Of a stretch of 21,399 bases of DNA, positions 4,909 through 13,817 are shown piece after piece. The DNA is from Sphingomonas hengshuiensis. Lineage in GTDB: Bacteria > Pseudomonadota > Alphaproteobacteria > Sphingomonadales > Sphingomonadaceae. The stretch spans positions 1 to 21,399 of the forward strand of contig QFNF01000048.1 of NCBI GenBank assembly GCA_003240755.1, read 5' to 3'. The position numbers and the translations under genes are program-made. How positions within the stretch are numbered: position 1 is the first letter of the stretch; each line of letters starts with the position of its first letter. The notes under the pieces were generated by a model. The model did not search any database. It was given only the letters and a program-made list of their open reading frames with translations, and was not told where the DNA came from.

Positions 4909-6351
4909 CTATGGATTGGCGGTGCGGGGTGCAAGCGCTACCAGCTTGCCCGGATTGAACAGTCCCGCCGGGTCCAGCCCAGCCTTCACCCCGCGCAGCG
5001 CCGCCAGCCGCGCAGGCGGGCCGAGCCGCTCCAGTTCGCCCAGTTTCATCTGGCCGATGCCATGTTCGGCGGAGATCGAGCCGCCCGCCGCCGCCACCGC
5101 GTCATGGACGAAGCGGGTGATCCCCGGCGCGTCGTGCGCATACCACCGCGCCGGGTCTGCGCCGGCGGGCGCGCGCACATGGAAATGGACGTTGCCGTCG
5201 CCCAGATGGCCGAAGGCGGTGGCATGGGTGCCGGGAAAGCGCGCCTGCACGGCGGCGGCGGCCTGCGTCATGAAGCGCGGCATCGCCTCGACCGGCACCG
5301 ATATGTCGTGCTGCACCGCCGGCCCGGTCGATTTCTCCGCCGCCGACAGCGTGTCGCGCAGCCGCCAGAACGCCTCGGCCTGCGCCTCGCTCGCCGCCAG
5401 CACCGCATCGGCGACCTGCCCCGCCGCGACGCCCCTGCCCAGCAGTTCCTCCAGCAGCGCGGCCGGCGACGGTTCGCCGGGGCCCGCCACCGCCTCGATC
5501 AGCAGGTGCCACGGATGCCCGCCCGACAGCGGCATGCGCGCGCCCGGCAGATGCGCCACCGCCAGCGCCAGCGTGTCGGCGGGAATGATCTCGAAACTCT
5601 CGATCCGGTCGGTCGCCGCCTGCATCGCGCGCAGCAGGTCGAGCCCCGCCTGCGGATCGGCGATCCCCGCCCATGCCACCGCGCGCTCGGCGATCGCGGG
5701 CACCAGTCTGAGCGTCGCGGCGGTGACGATGCCCAGCGTCCCTTCCGCCCCGACCAGCAACTGCGTCAGGTCGTAGCCGCGATTGTCCTTGGGCAGCACG
5801 CGCAGGCCCTCATGCACCGACCCGTCGGGCAGCACCGCCTCCACGCCCAGCACCAGCCGCCGCATATTGCCCCAGCGCAGCACCTGCGTGCCCCCCGCAT
5901 TGGTCGACACCAGCCCGCCGATCGTCGCACTGCCCCGCGCGCCAAGGGTCAGCGGAAACCGCTGCCCCGCTCCGGCCGCCGCCTCGTGCAGGTGCTGCAG
6001 GATCACGCCCGCCTCGACCACCGCCTGCCCCGCGGCCAACTGTCGAATGCGATCCATCCGCCGCAGCGACAGCAGCACCGCCGATCCGTCGGCCGGCGGC
6101 GTCGCCCCGCCGACCATCGACGTATTGCCCCCCTGCGGCACGATCGGCACGCCATGCTGCGCCGCCAGCGCGACCAGCCCGGCCACCTGCGCGGTATCGC
6201 CGGGTTCGAACAGCGCGGCGCTCGCCCCATGATACCGCCCGCGCCAGTCGCTCAGCCACGGCGCGATGCGATCGGCATCGGTGGTGACGATGCGGTCGCC
6301 CCATGCCCGGCGGGCATCGGCGACCATGGCGGCGATCGGGGACGGCATCAT
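4909..6351 (-). CDS. FAD-linked oxidase / D-2-hydroxyacid dehydrogenase (GlcD-like)
   Basis: A 480-residue flavoprotein of the vanillyl-alcohol oxidase/GlcD type. The FAD-binding domain (about 35-220) shows PQGGNTSMVGG and GARGSATIGGLVSTNAGG. The C-terminal oxidase domain (about 225-470) carries the metal-site motifs GHLGDGNVHFH and SAEHGIG, typical of D-lactate and D-2-hydroxyglutarate dehydrogenases. It probably oxidises a D-2-hydroxyacid to the 2-oxoacid and passes electrons to a carrier such as an electron-transfer flavoprotein. No iron-sulphur partner gene is adjacent, which favours the single-subunit D-2-hydroxyglutarate type over glycolate oxidase. ATG 6351 lacks a clear ribosome site; the adjacent ATG one codon later is equally possible. 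Substrate assignment is inference. Confidence 0.88.
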   Translation of the reverse strand: MMPSPIAAMVADARRAWGDRIVTTDADRIAPWLSDWRGRYHGASAALFEPGDTAQVAGLVALAAQHGVPIVPQGGNTSMVGGATPPADGSAVLLSLRRMDRIRQLAAGQAVVEAGVILQHLHEAAAGAGQRFPLTLGARGSATIGGLVSTNAGGTQVLRWGNMRRLVLGVEAVLPDGSVHEGLRVLPKDNRGYDLTQLLVGAEGTLGIVTAATLRLVPAIAERAVAWAGIADPQAGLDLLRAMQAATDRIESFEIIPADTLALAVAHLPGARMPLSGGHPWHLLIEAVAGPGEPSPAALLEELLGRGVAAGQVADAVLAASEAQAEAFWRLRDTLSAAEKSTGPAVQHDISVPVEAMPRFMTQAAAAVQARFPGTHATAFGHLGDGNVHFHVRAPAGADPARWYAHDAPGITRFVHDAVAAAGGSISAEHGIGQMKLGELERLGPPARLAALRGVKAGLDPAGLFNPGKLVALAPRTANP

Positions 6352-6427
6352 CGGCCGCGATTAGCATCGCACGCCCCCTTGCCGCCAGTTCATCTGCGGT
6401 TAAATTCCGCTCAGCGATGATGACCGC

Positions 6428-6907
6428 GTGACCGCTTTGCCGTTTTCCGCAACGACCATGGTGTTGCTCCTGCTCGCGCTGCCCGGCGCGGCACAGCGGC
6501 GCGTGGCGGAACCGTCGCCGCCGGTCGCGACCGTCCGTACCGAGGTCCGCGTCCAGCGCGTCATCATCCGCGTCCCCCGCGCGCCGTTCGCGCCCGTCGC
6601 CTACAGCGCCCCGCGCGCGCTGCCGCCGATCCAGTGGGTCGAAAAGCGTACCGACCGCTGCCTTCCGGTCGAAAGCCTCGCCGCCGTCACCATCAGCCGC
6701 ACCGACAGCGTCGACCTGCTGCTCAACAGCGGCGGCCGGGTCCGCGCCCGGCTGGCCGATGATTGCGCCGCGCTCGATTTCTATGGCGGGCTCTACATCA
6801 AGCCCAGCAGCGATGGCCGCATGTGCGCCTCGCGCGACGTGATCCGCTCGCGCTCGGGCGGACAGTGCCGCATCGCCGCGTTCCGCGCGCTCGTGCCGGC
6901 ACGCTAG
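6428..6907 (+). CDS. Small secreted protein of unknown function (four cysteines)
   Basis: With the GTG start at 6428 the product has 159 residues; an ATG at 6458 would also leave a signal peptide (MVLLLLALPGAAQ). After the predicted cleavage near residue 22 there is a basic, proline-rich stretch to about 70. A C-terminal domain follows with four cysteines (C78, C113, C133, C147) and the signature LDFYGGLYIKPSSDGRMC then SRSGGQC. I recall similar uncharacterised exported proteins in sphingomonads. The four cysteines could form two disulphides in the periplasm. It diverges from the FAD oxidase across 76 bases. No enzyme family is recognised. Confidence 0.75.
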   Translation: MTALPFSATTMVLLLLALPGAAQRRVAEPSPPVATVRTEVRVQRVIIRVPRAPFAPVAYSAPRALPPIQWVEKRTDRCLPVESLAAVTISRTDSVDLLLNSGGRVRARLADDCAALDFYGGLYIKPSSDGRMCASRDVIRSRSGGQCRIAAFRALVPAR

Positions 6908-7099
6908 ACCCGGGTCGGTCCGCGCGGATGCGGCGCCGGTTGCCGGGGGAACGGCGCCCCGCACCGCCGGGACCATGGCGGGACCATGGCCGGCCCGGCA
7001 CGCCCCCCACGAAACCTTGACTTTTCCGGCGTTTTTGGCGAGGGGGCGTCCGATGTATCGGAGCGCGGACCTGTTGCGTTCCCCAGCCATGGAATCGCA

Positions 7100-8503
7100 A
7101 TGACCTTTGCCGATCTCGGCCTGTCCGACGAACTGCTGCGTTCCGTTACCGATTCGGGCTATACCGAACCGACCCCGATCCAGGCGGCGGCCATCCCGTC
7201 GGTCCTGATGATGCGCGATCTGGTCGCCATCGCCCAGACCGGCACGGGCAAGACCGCATCGTTCGTGCTGCCGATGATCGACATCCTCGCCCAGGGGCGC
7301 AGCCGCGCGCGCATGCCGCGCTCGCTGATCCTCGAACCCACGCGCGAACTCGCCGCGCAGGTCGCCGAGAATTTCGAGAAGTACGGTGCCAACCACAAGC
7401 TGTCGATGGCCCTCCTGATCGGCGGCGTGTCGATGGGCGATCAGTTGGCCGCGCTGGAAAAGGGCGTCGACGTGCTGATCGCGACGCCGGGGCGCCTGAT
7501 GGACCTGTTCACCCGGGGCAAGATTTTGCTGACCGGCTGTTCGATGCTGGTGATCGACGAGGCCGACCGGATGCTCGACATGGGATTCATCCCCGATATC
7601 GAGGAAATCTGCACCAAGCTGCCCAAGCAGCGCCAGACATTGCTGTTCTCGGCCACCATGCCGCCGCCGATCAAGAAGCTGGCCGACAAGTTCCTCGACA
7701 ATCCAAAGACGATCGAGGTGTCGCGCCCGGCATCGACCAACCTCAACATCGCCCAGCATGTCGTGCCGGTCGCCGCCGCCCGGAAACGCGACGTGCTGCG
7801 GCAATTGCTGGCGACCGAGGAGGTGCGCAACGCGATCATCTTCTGCAATCGCAAGACCACCGTGCGCGAACTGAACAAGAGCCTGCAGCGCGCCCGCTTC
7901 CGCTCGGCCGAAATCCATGGCGACATGGACCAGTCGGCGCGCATCGCCGAGCTTGAACGCTTCAAGTCGGGCGACGTGTCGATCCTCGTCGCGTCCGACG
8001 TCGCCGCGCGCGGGCTGGACGTGAAGGGGGTCAGCCATGTGTTCAACTTCGACGCGCCATGGCATCCCGACGATTATGTCCACCGCATCGGCCGCACCGG
8101 GCGCGGCGGCGCGACCGGCACCGCCTATACGCTGGTGACGCCCGACGATGCCGAGAACATCGCCAATATCGAAAAGCTGACGGGTCAGAAGATCCCGGTG
8201 CTCGATCTGGCCGATGCGCCGGCCGATCCGGCGGCGGCGGCCGAAACGGCCGGGGAAGCCCCGCGTCGCGGCCGCCGCCGCCCCGCGGCCGAAACCGACG
8301 CGCCGGCCCCGCGCGAACATGCACCGCGTGCCGCGCGGGAGGAACGCGCGCCGCGTGCCGAGCGGGAGGACCGTCGCCCGCGCCATGATCGCGACGAACG
8401 GCGCGACGAACGCCCCGCCCGCTATGTGCAGCAGGACGCGGTGGAGGATGGCGCGTGGAACGGCCCCTTCCCCGCCTTCCTGAACGTCCGCATCCCGCTC
8501 TGA
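7100..8503 (+). CDS. DEAD-box ATP-dependent RNA helicase (RhlE-like)
   Basis: A 467-residue helicase with all superfamily-2 motifs: Q motif (GYTEPTPIQ, 20-28), I (AQTGTGKT, 45-52), Ia (PTRELA), Ib (TPGR), II (DEAD, 153-156), III (SAT, 184-186), IV (IIFCNRK), V (ASDVAARGLD) and VI (HRIGRTGR, 328-335). A disordered arginine-, glutamate- and alanine-rich tail (about 376-467) probably binds RNA. It is expected to remodel RNA in ribosome assembly or decay. I start at ATG 7100 because homology begins there; the open frame extends to 6986 without resemblance. A TTGACT hexamer lies near 7018 with no clear -10. DUF1289 follows after four bases, implying co-transcription and possible translational coupling. 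Confidence 0.95.
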   Translation: MTFADLGLSDELLRSVTDSGYTEPTPIQAAAIPSVLMMRDLVAIAQTGTGKTASFVLPMIDILAQGRSRARMPRSLILEPTRELAAQVAENFEKYGANHKLSMALLIGGVSMGDQLAALEKGVDVLIATPGRLMDLFTRGKILLTGCSMLVIDEADRMLDMGFIPDIEEICTKLPKQRQTLLFSATMPPPIKKLADKFLDNPKTIEVSRPASTNLNIAQHVVPVAAARKRDVLRQLLATEEVRNAIIFCNRKTTVRELNKSLQRARFRSAEIHGDMDQSARIAELERFKSGDVSILVASDVAARGLDVKGVSHVFNFDAPWHPDDYVHRIGRTGRGGATGTAYTLVTPDDAENIANIEKLTGQKIPVLDLADAPADPAAAAETAGEAPRRGRRRPAAETDAPAPREHAPRAAREERAPRAEREDRRPRHDRDERRDERPARYVQQDAVEDGAWNGPFPAFLNVRIPL

Positions 8504-8507
8504 TCCG

Positions 8508-8714
8508 GTGAACGACGACCCGTTCGAAACGGTCGCGCCGCTGGCGATCGAAAGCCCGTGCGTGCTGGTCTGTTCGATCGACACCGACACCGGCTGGTGC
8601 CTTGGCTGCGGCCGCACCCGCGACGAGATCGCGCGCTGGACCTCGATCGACACCGCCGCCCGTCGCGCGGTGATGGCCGTGCTGCCCCGGCGCATGGCCG
8701 TTCTGGAGCAATAG
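8508..8714 (+). CDS. DUF1289 family small cysteine protein
   Basis: A 68-residue protein of the DUF1289 family (PF06945), identified by the C-x3-C-x8-C-x2-C arrangement (C18, C22, C31, C34) with SPCVLVC and GWCLGCGRT, then a short helical tail including ARW. The four cysteines suggest a bound metal ion. The molecular function is unknown. The GTG start lies four bases after the helicase stop and has no good ribosome site of its own, so translation probably depends on ribosomes finishing the helicase. Confidence 0.9.
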   Translation: MNDDPFETVAPLAIESPCVLVCSIDTDTGWCLGCGRTRDEIARWTSIDTAARRAVMAVLPRRMAVLEQ

Positions 8715-8778
8715 CTTAGCGGACCCCCGGACCAGCCCGTGCGTTGAGCGCGCGATCGGTAACTTCCGGAGATTCATC

Positions 8779-9993
8779 ATGGCCGTCACGCTCAAGCCGC
8801 TGTCCGAACAGTCTGTCGTCATCACGGGTGCCTCGTCGGGCATCGGCCTTGCCACCGCACGCCGTGCCGCGCGCGCCGGCGCGCGCGTCCTGCTCGTGGC
8901 CCGCAACGCGGATTCGCTGCGCGAGGCGGTGGAAACGATCCGGCTGCGCGGCGGCAAGGCCGATTACCTCGCGATCGACATCACCGCGGCGGACGCGCCC
9001 GAACGGATCGGCGCAAAGGCGCGCGAGGCGTTCGGCGGGTTCGACACCTGGGTCAACGGCGCCGCCGTGGCGCTCTATGCCCGGCTGACCGAAACCGGTC
9101 TCGACGAACAGCGCCGGGTGTTCGATGTCGGCTATTTCGGGCTGGTCGCCGCCTCGCTCTACGCGGCGCGCGAACTGACCGCGCGGCGCGGCGGGGCGAT
9201 CATCAACATCGGCTCGATCCTGTCCGACCGCTCGGTACCGGTACAGGGTGCCTACAGCGCCATGAAACATGCGGTACTGGGCTTTACCGAAGCGTTCCGC
9301 ATGGAACTGGAGGCGGAGGATCGCCCGATTTCGGTCACGCTGGTCAAACCCGCCGCGATCGACACCCCCTATCCCGAACATGCCCGCAACCGCATGGACC
9401 AGCCCGCGCGGGTCCCCCCGGTGGTGTACGACCCCGATCTGGTGGCCAAGGCGATCTGCTTTGCCGCCGAACATCCCCGGCGCGACCTGACCGTCGGCGG
9501 CACGGGCATGGCCATGACGAAGATGAGCAACCTGCTGCCGCGTGGTGCCGACCGGTTCATGGAGATGTTCTTCAAGGAAGAGGCGCAGACGACGGCCACC
9601 CCCGCCGAACCGGGGGCGAAGGACAATCTGTTCCAGCCGCGGGCCGATGGTCGCGTCCGGTCGAACCAGGACCATTATGTCCGCAAGCAGAGCCTCGCGC
9701 TCGAAGCGCAGATGCGGCCATGGACCACCGCCGCGCTGCTCGGCGGGATCGGCGTCGCCGCGGGCATGCTGCTGTCGCTGCGCGGATCGACGCCGCGCCG
9801 CGCCCCGCAGGAACCCCGGCTGCTGCCGCCGCCCTCCGCGCATCAGGCCGACGGCACCGGTTCGTCGGCATCGTTCGCGGCGGGCATCGCCGACGAAGGC
9901 ACCATTCCCGGCGAACGCGACCGCTTCTCCGAACGACCGGCGGGCGCCGCCGTCGCGCCGAATGCCGCAGGGATCAAGGTCGCGAACCCGTGA
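8779..9993 (+). CDS. Short-chain dehydrogenase/reductase with C-terminal membrane anchor
   Basis: A 404-residue protein. Residues 10-265 form a classical SDR: NAD(P)-binding TGASSGIG (16-23), a VNGAA motif at 92-96 and catalytic S146, Y159 and K163 (YSAMK). Family members reduce or oxidise carbonyls or alcohols; the substrate is unknown. The rest is unusual: a linker, one transmembrane helix at about 315-333 (AALLGGIGVAAGMLLSL), and a disordered proline- and alanine-rich tail. Ordinary SDRs stop near 250-300 residues, so this enzyme is probably tethered to the inner membrane. ATG 8779 has CGGAG about seven bases upstream. It stands alone, convergent with the GH2 gene. Confidence 0.88.
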   Translation: MAVTLKPLSEQSVVITGASSGIGLATARRAARAGARVLLVARNADSLREAVETIRLRGGKADYLAIDITAADAPERIGAKAREAFGGFDTWVNGAAVALYARLTETGLDEQRRVFDVGYFGLVAASLYAARELTARRGGAIINIGSILSDRSVPVQGAYSAMKHAVLGFTEAFRMELEAEDRPISVTLVKPAAIDTPYPEHARNRMDQPARVPPVVYDPDLVAKAICFAAEHPRRDLTVGGTGMAMTKMSNLLPRGADRFMEMFFKEEAQTTATPAEPGAKDNLFQPRADGRVRSNQDHYVRKQSLALEAQMRPWTTAALLGGIGVAAGMLLSLRGSTPRRAPQEPRLLPPPSAHQADGTGSSASFAAGIADEGTIPGERDRFSERPAGAAVAPNAAGIKVANP

Positions 9994-10017
9994 TCGCCTG
10001 ACCGGGCCGGTCCGCCC

Positions 10018-10053
10018 GTCGCCCCGGCCGCCCCGGCCATGCGCCGGGGCGAC
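10018..10053. terminator. GC-rich hairpin between convergent genes
   Basis: GTCGCCCCGGC (10018-10028) and GCCGGGGCGAC (10043-10053) form a perfect eleven-pair stem with a 14-base loop, in the 87-base gap between the SDR gene (+) and the GH2 gene (-). The position suits a shared terminator, but there is no U-tract, so the assignment is tentative. Confidence 0.45.
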
Positions 10054-10080
10054 GGCGTCGGGTCCGGCCGGGCGCCCCGG

Positions 10081-12996
10081 CTATCTCGGTGCCAGCCGCA
10101 CCGCGCCGGTCAGGCCCGACCGCGCGTTCGGCGCCGCCTCGACCAGCACCGCCACCGCCTTTGCCCCCGGCGGCACCGCCACCTCCAGCGGCCCGCCGGC
10201 GAAGTCGCGCTTCACGGCGACCTGCCGGCCATCGACATAGACCGTCGCCCGCCCCTCGATCCGCGCAAAGCCGAGCGTACCGCCTTGCGCCACCACCCGA
10301 CGCCGTACCGGCAACGGCGCACGGTACAGGCGGAACGACGGCCCCGCCTCGGGCGTCGCCGCCGATCCGCTGCGGGTGAAATCCCAACTGTTGTTGTCGC
10401 CGGGTGACGGGGCCAGCGACGGATCGGGCGCCGTGGCGAACGACCGGGACCGCCGCCAGCCGAGGATGAACGCGCCGGTCGGCGTCACCGCGACCTGGGG
10501 CCGCGGCGTCGCCGCGACCCGGTCGATCACCAGCCGCGCGGGGCGCAGGCCCGCCGCGCTCGCCGTGATCGTCACCTTGCCGCGCCCCTCGCCCGCCTGC
10601 ACCAGCATCTGCGCCAGGCCGTTGAACAGCGATCGCTGCGGCGCCTTCTCGCTCTCGTGGCTGTTGGGGTCGCCATTGCCGACGCCGATCAGCGTCGCGC
10701 CATCGACCGTGAAGCGCGTCATGCGGTTCTCGGTCGGGACGTGCCGCCCCTGCGCATCGACCGCGTCGATCGTGACCGGTACGACATCCTCATGGTCGCC
10801 CAGCATCTGGTTGCGCGCCGGGGTCAGCCGCAGCGCGACCGCCGGTCCCGCCGTCTCGTGGACCGCCCGCGCGACCTCGCGCCCGCCGGTCAGCGCCACC
10901 GCCTCCAGCCGCCCGGGCGCATAGGCTATGGTGAACATGTTGCCCCTGATCCGGTCGACCGCCGCCTCGCCGACCATGCGACCGTTCAGCACGACGCGCA
11001 CCCGCTCGGCATTGCTCGTCACCAGCAGTTCGACCGGCTGGCCTTCCTTGCCGGGCCCCCCTTCCTTGCCGGGCCATGTCCAGTGCGGGGCGATGCCGAC
11101 GACCGCGCGATCGTCGATCCAGTGCGCGCGGTGGATGTCGTACGCGGTCTTGGGGAAACCGCACAGGTCGAGGATGCCGAAGAAGCTGGCGATCGTCGGC
11201 CAGGTGAACGGCGTCGGTTCGCCGTGATAGTCGAACCCGGTCCACACGAACCCGCCGGCGATGAACCGCCGCCTCGCAATCGCGGCCCAGGCGTTCCGGT
11301 GCGTCGCGCCCCATGGCGCGGCCTCGGTATCCATCGACGACATCACATGCGCGGCCCTGTCGGTCGCATAGGCGCCGCGCGTCATGAACGCGCTGGTATC
11401 CTCCGACGACGTGCTGGGCTTGGCGGGGTTCTGCGCGTGGAATTTGTCGTAATCGCCCTGGTAATAGTTGAACCCCATGACGTCGACGACGCTCGACACG
11501 TTCTGCGGATCATAGAAGCTGCCGTTCATCGCCGCAGTGACCGGGCGGCTGCCGTCCAGCGCATGGACCCGCGCGGCCATCCGCCGCACCATCTCCACCC
11601 CCGCCTCGGTGCCCTGCATCGGTTCCTCGTTGAAAACCGACCACAGCACGATGCACGGATGGTTGCGATGCGCCCGCACAAGCCATTCGAGCTGCGCCAT
11701 ATTCTCGGGCGCCGGGTTGAATATCCGGTTCTCGTCCATAACGACAAACCCCATCCGATCACATAATCGATAGAATTCGGGGGCTTGCGCATTGTGCGAA
11801 CAGCGGATGGCGTTGACGCCGGTATCCTTCATCCGCTGCAGGCGCCATTCCAGCAACGCATCGGGCACCGCCACGCCGACCCCGGCATGGTCCTGGTGCA
11901 GGCACACGCCCTTCAGCTTCACCGGTTGTTCGTTCAGGAAGAAGCCGGCCTGCGCATCGAAGCGGATCGTACGGAAACCGATGGCAATGCGGCGTTCGTC
12001 GCCGCCGCCCGGCGCGTCGGTTCGCACGCGCACGGTGTAGAGCGTCGGCGTCTCGATCGACCAGCGCCGTGGTTCGGCGACGGGCAGCGACAGCGCGACC
12101 CGTGCCTGGCCCAGCGGTTGCAGTTCGGCCTGTGCCCGCGCGCTGCCGACGACCCTGCCCGCCGGGTCGAGCAGATCGACCAGGACATCGGCCTTCGCCG
12201 CCGTTCGCGCGATGCTTTCGAGCGAAACGGATACCGGCACCCGCCACCCTCCATCGTCGGCCCGCCGGGGGTCGCAATGCACGCCGTCGGTCGCGATGGA
12301 CAGCGGCGGCCGCTTCGCCAGCCAGACATGACGATAGATGCCGGCACCTTCGTACCACCACCCCTCCATCGCGGTCGCATCGACGCGGATCGCGATGACG
12401 TTCAGTTCGTCGCCGAAGCGCGCGAACGGGGTCAGGTCAATATCGATCGCGTTATAGCCGGAGAAGTTGCGCGCCACGACGCTGCCGTTGATCCAGATCG
12501 TCGCGGCGGTGGCGATCGCGCCGAAATGCAGTTCCAGCCGCTTGCCCCGGTCCGCCGGATCGAGCCGCAGCGTGCGGCGATACCAGCCGATCCCGCGCGG
12601 ACGATAGCCCTGCGACACGTTCGCCGTTTCGACGAAGCCCTGCGCCGACGCCCAGTCATGCGGCACGGTGACGGGCGCCCAGTCGCTGTCGTCATACTCC
12701 ATCGCCGCCGCGCCACGGGCGTTGCCCGCCTTCGCATTGGTGTAGGTTTCGTCGTGCGTTACCGGCGGCGGCGACGGGATATCGCCTTCGTGGAACAGCC
12801 AGCCGTTCGAGAGCAGGATACGCAACGGGTCCTCGACCGGGAGCCGTTCGGGCAGGCCGGGGCGCGGCGACAGGCCGTGGAGCAGACCGCCGGCGGACAC
12901 GCCCTGGGGTGCGGCCGGCGCCGGCAAGGCTGCGGCGGTCAGGGTGCCGGCGGTTCCGGCAAGCAGGGCACGCCGGCCCATGGGCAAGAAAGTCAT
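10081..12996 (-). CDS. Exported glycoside hydrolase family 2 protein (beta-galactosidase-like)
   Basis: A 971-residue enzyme. The N-terminus has a twin-arginine-type signal (GRRALLAG then a hydrophobic stretch to ALPAPAA), so export by Tat is likely. Next come a GH2 sugar-binding domain (about 60-230), an immunoglobulin-like domain (about 235-345), and a TIM barrel (about 350-620) with acid/base E457 in SVFNEEP and probable nucleophile E532 in STSSED. A DUF4982-type domain (about 635-705) and further beta domains follow. It should hydrolyse beta-galactosides or related beta-glycosides in the periplasm; exact specificity is open. Its ATG overlaps the cutC stop by four bases (ATGA), so the two are translated from one message. 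An internal 18-base duplication encodes GKEGGP-GKEGQP. Confidence 0.93.
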   Translation of the reverse strand: MTFLPMGRRALLAGTAGTLTAAALPAPAAPQGVSAGGLLHGLSPRPGLPERLPVEDPLRILLSNGWLFHEGDIPSPPPVTHDETYTNAKAGNARGAAAMEYDDSDWAPVTVPHDWASAQGFVETANVSQGYRPRGIGWYRRTLRLDPADRGKRLELHFGAIATAATIWINGSVVARNFSGYNAIDIDLTPFARFGDELNVIAIRVDATAMEGWWYEGAGIYRHVWLAKRPPLSIATDGVHCDPRRADDGGWRVPVSVSLESIARTAAKADVLVDLLDPAGRVVGSARAQAELQPLGQARVALSLPVAEPRRWSIETPTLYTVRVRTDAPGGGDERRIAIGFRTIRFDAQAGFFLNEQPVKLKGVCLHQDHAGVGVAVPDALLEWRLQRMKDTGVNAIRCSHNAQAPEFYRLCDRMGFVVMDENRIFNPAPENMAQLEWLVRAHRNHPCIVLWSVFNEEPMQGTEAGVEMVRRMAARVHALDGSRPVTAAMNGSFYDPQNVSSVVDVMGFNYYQGDYDKFHAQNPAKPSTSSEDTSAFMTRGAYATDRAAHVMSSMDTEAAPWGATHRNAWAAIARRRFIAGGFVWTGFDYHGEPTPFTWPTIASFFGILDLCGFPKTAYDIHRAHWIDDRAVVGIAPHWTWPGKEGGPGKEGQPVELLVTSNAERVRVVLNGRMVGEAAVDRIRGNMFTIAYAPGRLEAVALTGGREVARAVHETAGPAVALRLTPARNQMLGDHEDVVPVTIDAVDAQGRHVPTENRMTRFTVDGATLIGVGNGDPNSHESEKAPQRSLFNGLAQMLVQAGEGRGKVTITASAAGLRPARLVIDRVAATPRPQVAVTPTGAFILGWRRSRSFATAPDPSLAPSPGDNNSWDFTRSGSAATPEAGPSFRLYRAPLPVRRRVVAQGGTLGFARIEGRATVYVDGRQVAVKRDFAGGPLEVAVPPGAKAVAVLVEAAPNARSGLTGAVRLAPR
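11042..11075. repeat. 18-base tandem duplication inside the GH2 gene
   Basis: CCTTCCTTGCCGGGCC occurs at 11042-11057 and again at 11060-11075. In the protein this reads GKEGGP-GKEGQP at about residues 643-654, at the start of the DUF4982 domain, where family members usually have a single WPGKEGQP. It is an in-frame slippage-type duplication, probably in a surface loop. Confidence 0.7.
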
Positions 12997-13751
12997 CGGC
13001 TCGTTTCCCCGGCATCGATCGCGTTGCGCAGCGCCCGCACGGTAGCAGGATCGGTTCGGGCCAGCCCCGGCCCGGCAAAGCCCAGCCCGGTCACGCGGGG
13101 ATCGTCCGCCGCCGCCGCCACACTGGCAGAGGCATGGATTTCACCGGCACCGGTCATCGCCAGCAGTTCCGCGACATTGCCGGGTTTCACGCCCGACCCC
13201 GGCATCACCACGATCCGGTTGCCTGCCCGCGCCTGCATCCTGCGGATCGTCGGGACACCGTCGATCGCGCGCGTGGCCCCGCCGGAGGTGAGGATGCGGT
13301 GGAAGCCGAGCGACAGGGCGGGATCGACCGCGGCGACCGGATCGGGCAGCAGGTCGACCGCGCGGTGCAGGGTCAAATCGATATCGCCCCGCGCGGTGCG
13401 CACCGCATCGAGCCATGCCAGCATCGCCGGTGTATCGATCGCGTCGTCCCGCACGGCACCGAACACCAGCCCGTCGACGCCGGCGGCGATCAGGGCCTGC
13501 GCATCGGCAATGGCGGTGGCGCGTTCGGCCCGGTCGTAGGTGAAATCGCCGGCGCGTGGCCGGACCATGGCATGGACCCGCACGCCCGCCGCATGCGCCC
13601 GCGCGACCACCAGCGCGACGAGTCCGGCCGACGGCGTCAGCCCGCCGACCGACAGCGCACCGCACAGTTCGATGCGATCCGCCCCGCCGGCGATCGCTGC
13701 TTCGCACCCATCCACGCTGTCGATACAGATTTCCAGCGTCACCGCGCCCAT
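12993..13751 (-). CDS. cutC: CutC family protein
   Basis: A 252-residue TIM-barrel protein of the CutC family (PF03932), shown by LEICIDSVDGCEAAIAGGAD at the N-terminus, the RIELCGALSVGGLTPS block (26-41), MVRPRAGDF near 62-70, LTLHRAVDL near 126-134 and RILTSGGA near 152-159. CutC was named for copper homeostasis in E. coli, but that role is disputed. It often sits in carbohydrate gene clusters, and here it is the first gene of an operon with a glycoside hydrolase. A role in handling the released sugar or a derivative is therefore a reasonable guess. The ATG has GGGAGG five bases upstream. Confidence 0.9.
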   Translation of the reverse strand: MGAVTLEICIDSVDGCEAAIAGGADRIELCGALSVGGLTPSAGLVALVVARAHAAGVRVHAMVRPRAGDFTYDRAERATAIADAQALIAAGVDGLVFGAVRDDAIDTPAMLAWLDAVRTARGDIDLTLHRAVDLLPDPVAAVDPALSLGFHRILTSGGATRAIDGVPTIRRMQARAGNRIVVMPGSGVKPGNVAELLAMTGAGEIHASASVAAAADDPRVTGLGFAGPGLARTDPATVRALRNAIDAGETSR

Positions 13752-13773
13752 GCGACCTCCCGAGATTTTATAT

Positions 13774-13803
13774 GATTAATGACGCGTCGCCGCTACACGT
13801 CAA
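13774..13803 (-). promoter_or_regulatory. Probable promoter of the cutC-GH2 operon
   Basis: On the minus strand TTGACG (13803-13798) is followed after 18 bases by TTAATC (13779-13774), about 22 bases before the cutC start. The region is notably AT-rich for this genome. The -10 match is moderate. Confidence 0.4.
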
Positions 13804-13817
13804 GCCGCTTGGCACAC

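Noticed and set aside
5810..8695. A 961-codon minus-strand frame over the FAD oxidase, secreted protein and helicase genes
   Set aside because: It overlaps three well-supported genes in the wrong frame or strand and has low-complexity, family-less sequence.
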